Below are positions 39,840-41,421 of a stretch of 41,421 nucleotides of DNA, piece after piece. Both the position numbers and the translations under genes were made by a program. Numbering within the stretch: position 1 is the stretch's first letter; each line of letters begins with the position of its first letter. Under the pieces are notes generated by a model. That model was given only the letters and a program-made list of their open reading frames with translations, did no database searches and was not told where the DNA came from. Where the stretch lies: positions 1-41,421 of the forward strand of contig CAVJTH010000023.1 of the NCBI GenBank assembly GCA_963652365.1. The letters run 5' to 3'. Source of the stretch: Hallerella sp963652365. Its GTDB lineage: Bacteria > Fibrobacterota > Fibrobacteria > Fibrobacterales > Fibrobacteraceae.

Positions 39840-40993
39840 TTAGAAAGTTTGCGATACCATTTGGAAGGCGTCGAGCGAAAATCCGCCGGATGAAGAATTT
39901 TTGCCACGTCTAACAATAGGGAATCGGGCTTGACGACGGCGCTTTCGTAAAAATCCAGGCCTCCTTCCGGGCCTTTTCTCGAATCGTATTCGTAAATCTC
40001 GCCGGTCTTCCACACGGGAAAGCGTTCTAGCCGGGATTCCCGGGTCAAGAGTTCCTTGAAACTCGAAGCGCCTCCGGGATTCAGCCAGACATCCGCCGCC
40101 TGGACGTCCTGGAACGCCTTTTCGAACGGCATCGATAGCGACCCCTCCGAAGAGTCCGAGTCCCAGAGGTACTTCCCTCCGGCATCGCGGATCAGATTCG
40201 CCATGTAGCTGTCCCCGGTCGAAGCGAACCAGGTCCCGTAAGAAGGCGTACCGGTAAAGGCGACTGGTCGCGTCGAAACGGAATCCAGACGCGCGCGCAG
40301 GGACTCGTAGCGAGACTTGATCCCGGAGAAAAGCGAATCGGCAAGGGCCTCTTTTCCCGAAAGGATTCCAAAAAAACGAAGCCATTCCGCCTTGGCGAGC
40401 GGCGACCGTTCCGTCCATTCCGCAGTCAGCACCACGGGCGTTTTCAGGCGTTCGAGCTTCGGGTACGTGTCATAGACTGAGCCTCCCGTCGAAAACGCGA
40501 GGACGACATCCGGGGAAAGCTCGAGGATCGCTTCGGGCGCGGCGTCCGCTCCGCCGACTTCCTGGACGTTTCCCGACTTTACCCGGGCAAAAAAGGAACT
40601 GTCCGCAATGTATTTTCGGGAATCCAGACCGACAATCCGGTCTTCGACGCCCAGGAGTTTCAGGTAGCCCAGGTATGTCGAGGAAAGCGCGACGATTCGA
40701 TGCGCGGGAACCTTTATCTTCGGATACGCGGCGATGTCTTGCGGCAAGGGTTCCGCATTCAGGGAGTCCTGGAGAATCCAGCGGAGCGGAGCGGCGTTCC
40801 CGTTCCTGACCCAGAGAATCCGGAAGCTTCCGCAGGAATCGATTCCGAAGTTCCTTGCGTCGGAAAGAGACAGCGCCGAGACTTCCCGGCATACGTCGGT
40901 CGATTCCCTTTCGGACTCGCGAAAGGCGTCCCGTTTTGCAAGATACAGGCAGAGGAGGACAACGAAGGTCAAGACGGCGAGGATTTTTTTCAT
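39833..40993 (-). CDS. Periplasmic substrate-binding protein (iron-siderophore/cobalamin type)
   Basis: 386 residues. N-terminal hydrophobic segment (ILAVLTFVVLLCLYLA) without a good lipobox, so secreted or membrane-anchored. Then the two-lobed PF01497 fold: RIVALSSTYLGYLKLLGVED (about 99-118), SPDVVLAFSTGG (helical-backbone lobe start), FTGTPSYGTWFASTGDSYMA and a C-terminal lobe with DVWLNPGGASSF. Homologues deliver ferric siderophores, haem or B12 to ABC importers; no permease or ATPase gene is in the window, though they could lie elsewhere. The ATG at 40993 lacks an SD and follows a TAAATTCT box by 4 nt. Confidence 0.82.
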   Translation of the reverse strand: MKKILAVLTFVVLLCLYLAKRDAFRESERESTDVCREVSALSLSDARNFGIDSCGSFRILWVRNGNAAPLRWILQDSLNAEPLPQDIAAYPKIKVPAHRIVALSSTYLGYLKLLGVEDRIVGLDSRKYIADSSFFARVKSGNVQEVGGADAAPEAILELSPDVVLAFSTGGSVYDTYPKLERLKTPVVLTAEWTERSPLAKAEWLRFFGILSGKEALADSLFSGIKSRYESLRARLDSVSTRPVAFTGTPSYGTWFASTGDSYMANLIRDAGGKYLWDSDSSEGSLSMPFEKAFQDVQAADVWLNPGGASSFKELLTRESRLERFPVWKTGEIYEYDSRKGPEGGLDFYESAVVKPDSLLLDVAKILHPADFRSTPSKWYRKLSNI

Positions 40994-41005
40994 GGCGAGA
41001 ATTTA
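40994..41005 (-). promoter_or_regulatory. TAnnTT-type promoter box of the substrate-binding protein gene
   Basis: TAAATTCT (41005-40998), then CGCC, then ATG at 40993; no SD. Confidence 0.4.
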
Positions 41006-41128
41006 GCAAAGAGGAGCCAGGAAACAGGAATCAGTTGAGAGTGAAGTGTGAAGAGTGGAGTGTGGAGTTCCGCGGACGTCTAGGCTTTAACGCAGAGCTT
41101 AGATATTAGTTGATAGTGGATAGTAAAG

Positions 41129-41160
41129 AGGAAGCAGGAAGCAGGAAGCAGGAAACAGGA
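41129..41160. repeat. AGGAAGC microsatellite
   Basis: Three exact copies of the 7-mer AGGAAGC followed by AGGAAAC, at the junction of the first two larger repeat units. Probably a slippage-prone tract. Confidence 0.8.
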
Positions 41161-41294
41161 ATCAGCGGTCAGTTGAGTGTGAAGTGTGGAGTTCTGCGGA
41201 CATTTAGGTTCTAACGTAAAGCGGACCGCTTTGAGTTCTTAAACTCTAATCTCTGAACAAGCGTGGCCGTGGGGGTGGATGCAAGGAAGGGGGC

Positions 41295-41421
41295 GTCAGA
41301 ACTTAGAGCTGAGAACTTAGTTGAGAGTTGAGTGTGAAGAGTTGAGTGTGGAGTTCTGCGAACATCTAGGTTCTAGCGTGAAAAGTTCGCTGGGATTTCT
41401 AAGTTCTAAGCACTCTCTACT
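41295..41421 (+). repeat. Dispersed 127-bp repeat, right copy
   Basis: Matches the reverse complement of 22325-22451 with 3 differences (one in ACTTAGTTG, two in GAACATCTAGG). Ends carry imperfect inverted words (AGAACTTAGA near 41298, TCTAAGTTCT near 41398). It contains an internal hairpin, GCGAAC (41358-41363) with GTTCGC (41385-41390), and a smaller one, CTAG (41366-41369) with CTAG (41373-41376). Confidence 0.9.

Larger units (their letters stand above)
41018..41421. repeat. Array of about three related repeat units
   Basis: Non-coding end of the window. Units begin near 41018, 41149 and 41295. The first two share an exact 17-base start, CAGGAAACAGGAATCAG (41018-41034, 41149-41165). All share GAGTGTG(G)AGTTC(T/C)GCGAAC-like words and a TAGG-TTCTA core. 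The last unit, 41295-41421, is the near-perfect inverted partner of 22325-22451 and is cut by the window end. No protein-like frame was recognised. Confidence 0.75.

Noticed and set aside
41018..41421. Repeat array as a CRISPR locus
   Set aside because: Units are long, diverged and without uniform spacers; no cas genes are in the window.

Overview
The window looks like chromosomal DNA of a fibre-degrading Fibrobacterota bacterium (Fibrobacter or a close relative). This is inferred from the secreted GH5, GH43, GH30 and GH10 enzymes with CBM6-type modules and a shared C-terminal tail module, from the TIGR02147 (DUF4423) regulator paired with a lipoprotein, from the DUF3078 barrel, and from start regions with a TAnnTTT box that recalls Bacteroidota promoters. 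No database search was possible, so genus is an inference. No tRNA, rRNA or CRISPR array was seen.

Layout. 1-3.2 kb (+): the tail of an unidentified gene, then a PLD/superfamily II helicase/DUF3427 protein. 3.2-10.1 kb (-): housekeeping genes: a DUF3078 outer-membrane protein, pdxB, ffh, an NAD-dependent epimerase/reductase, a fused shikimate kinase/3-dehydroquinate synthase, and aroE. 10.2-13.8 kb: an AT-richer patch with gene debris (a winged-helix fragment, a deleted IS30 transposase, a broken DUF3791/DUF3990 pair) and secreted proteins of unknown function on the minus strand. 13.9-16.5 kb (+): a divergent PRPP synthetase-like gene and nhaA.

16.7-22.2 kb (+): a tight five-gene operon of DUF4956 membrane protein, HlyD-type adaptor, TolC-like outer-membrane protein, VTC-domain polymerase and a triple lamin-tail lipoprotein. 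The last three junctions are 4-base ATGA overlaps. It reads as a machine that makes an anionic polymer such as polyphosphate and handles it across the envelope. It is the best candidate in the window for an undescribed system.

22.2-41.4 kb: pyrC, a GH5 cellulase, rsmA, a SIMPL protein (-), the TIGR02147 regulator with its overlapping lipoprotein, then a xylan locus (GH43 and GH30 as one unit, then GH10), an acyltransferase, and on the minus strand RNase G/E, purM, a cyclic-nucleotide-binding/DUF4388 protein and a substrate-binding protein. A 127-bp repeat occurs at 22325-22451 and, inverted with 3 mismatches, at 41295-41421. The right copy is the last of about three related tandem units and carries a small hairpin with covarying bases.

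Many starts have no Shine-Dalgarno and instead place a TAnnTT-type box 4-6 nt before the start codon, which suggests leaderless mRNAs. SD-led genes have a similar box farther upstream.
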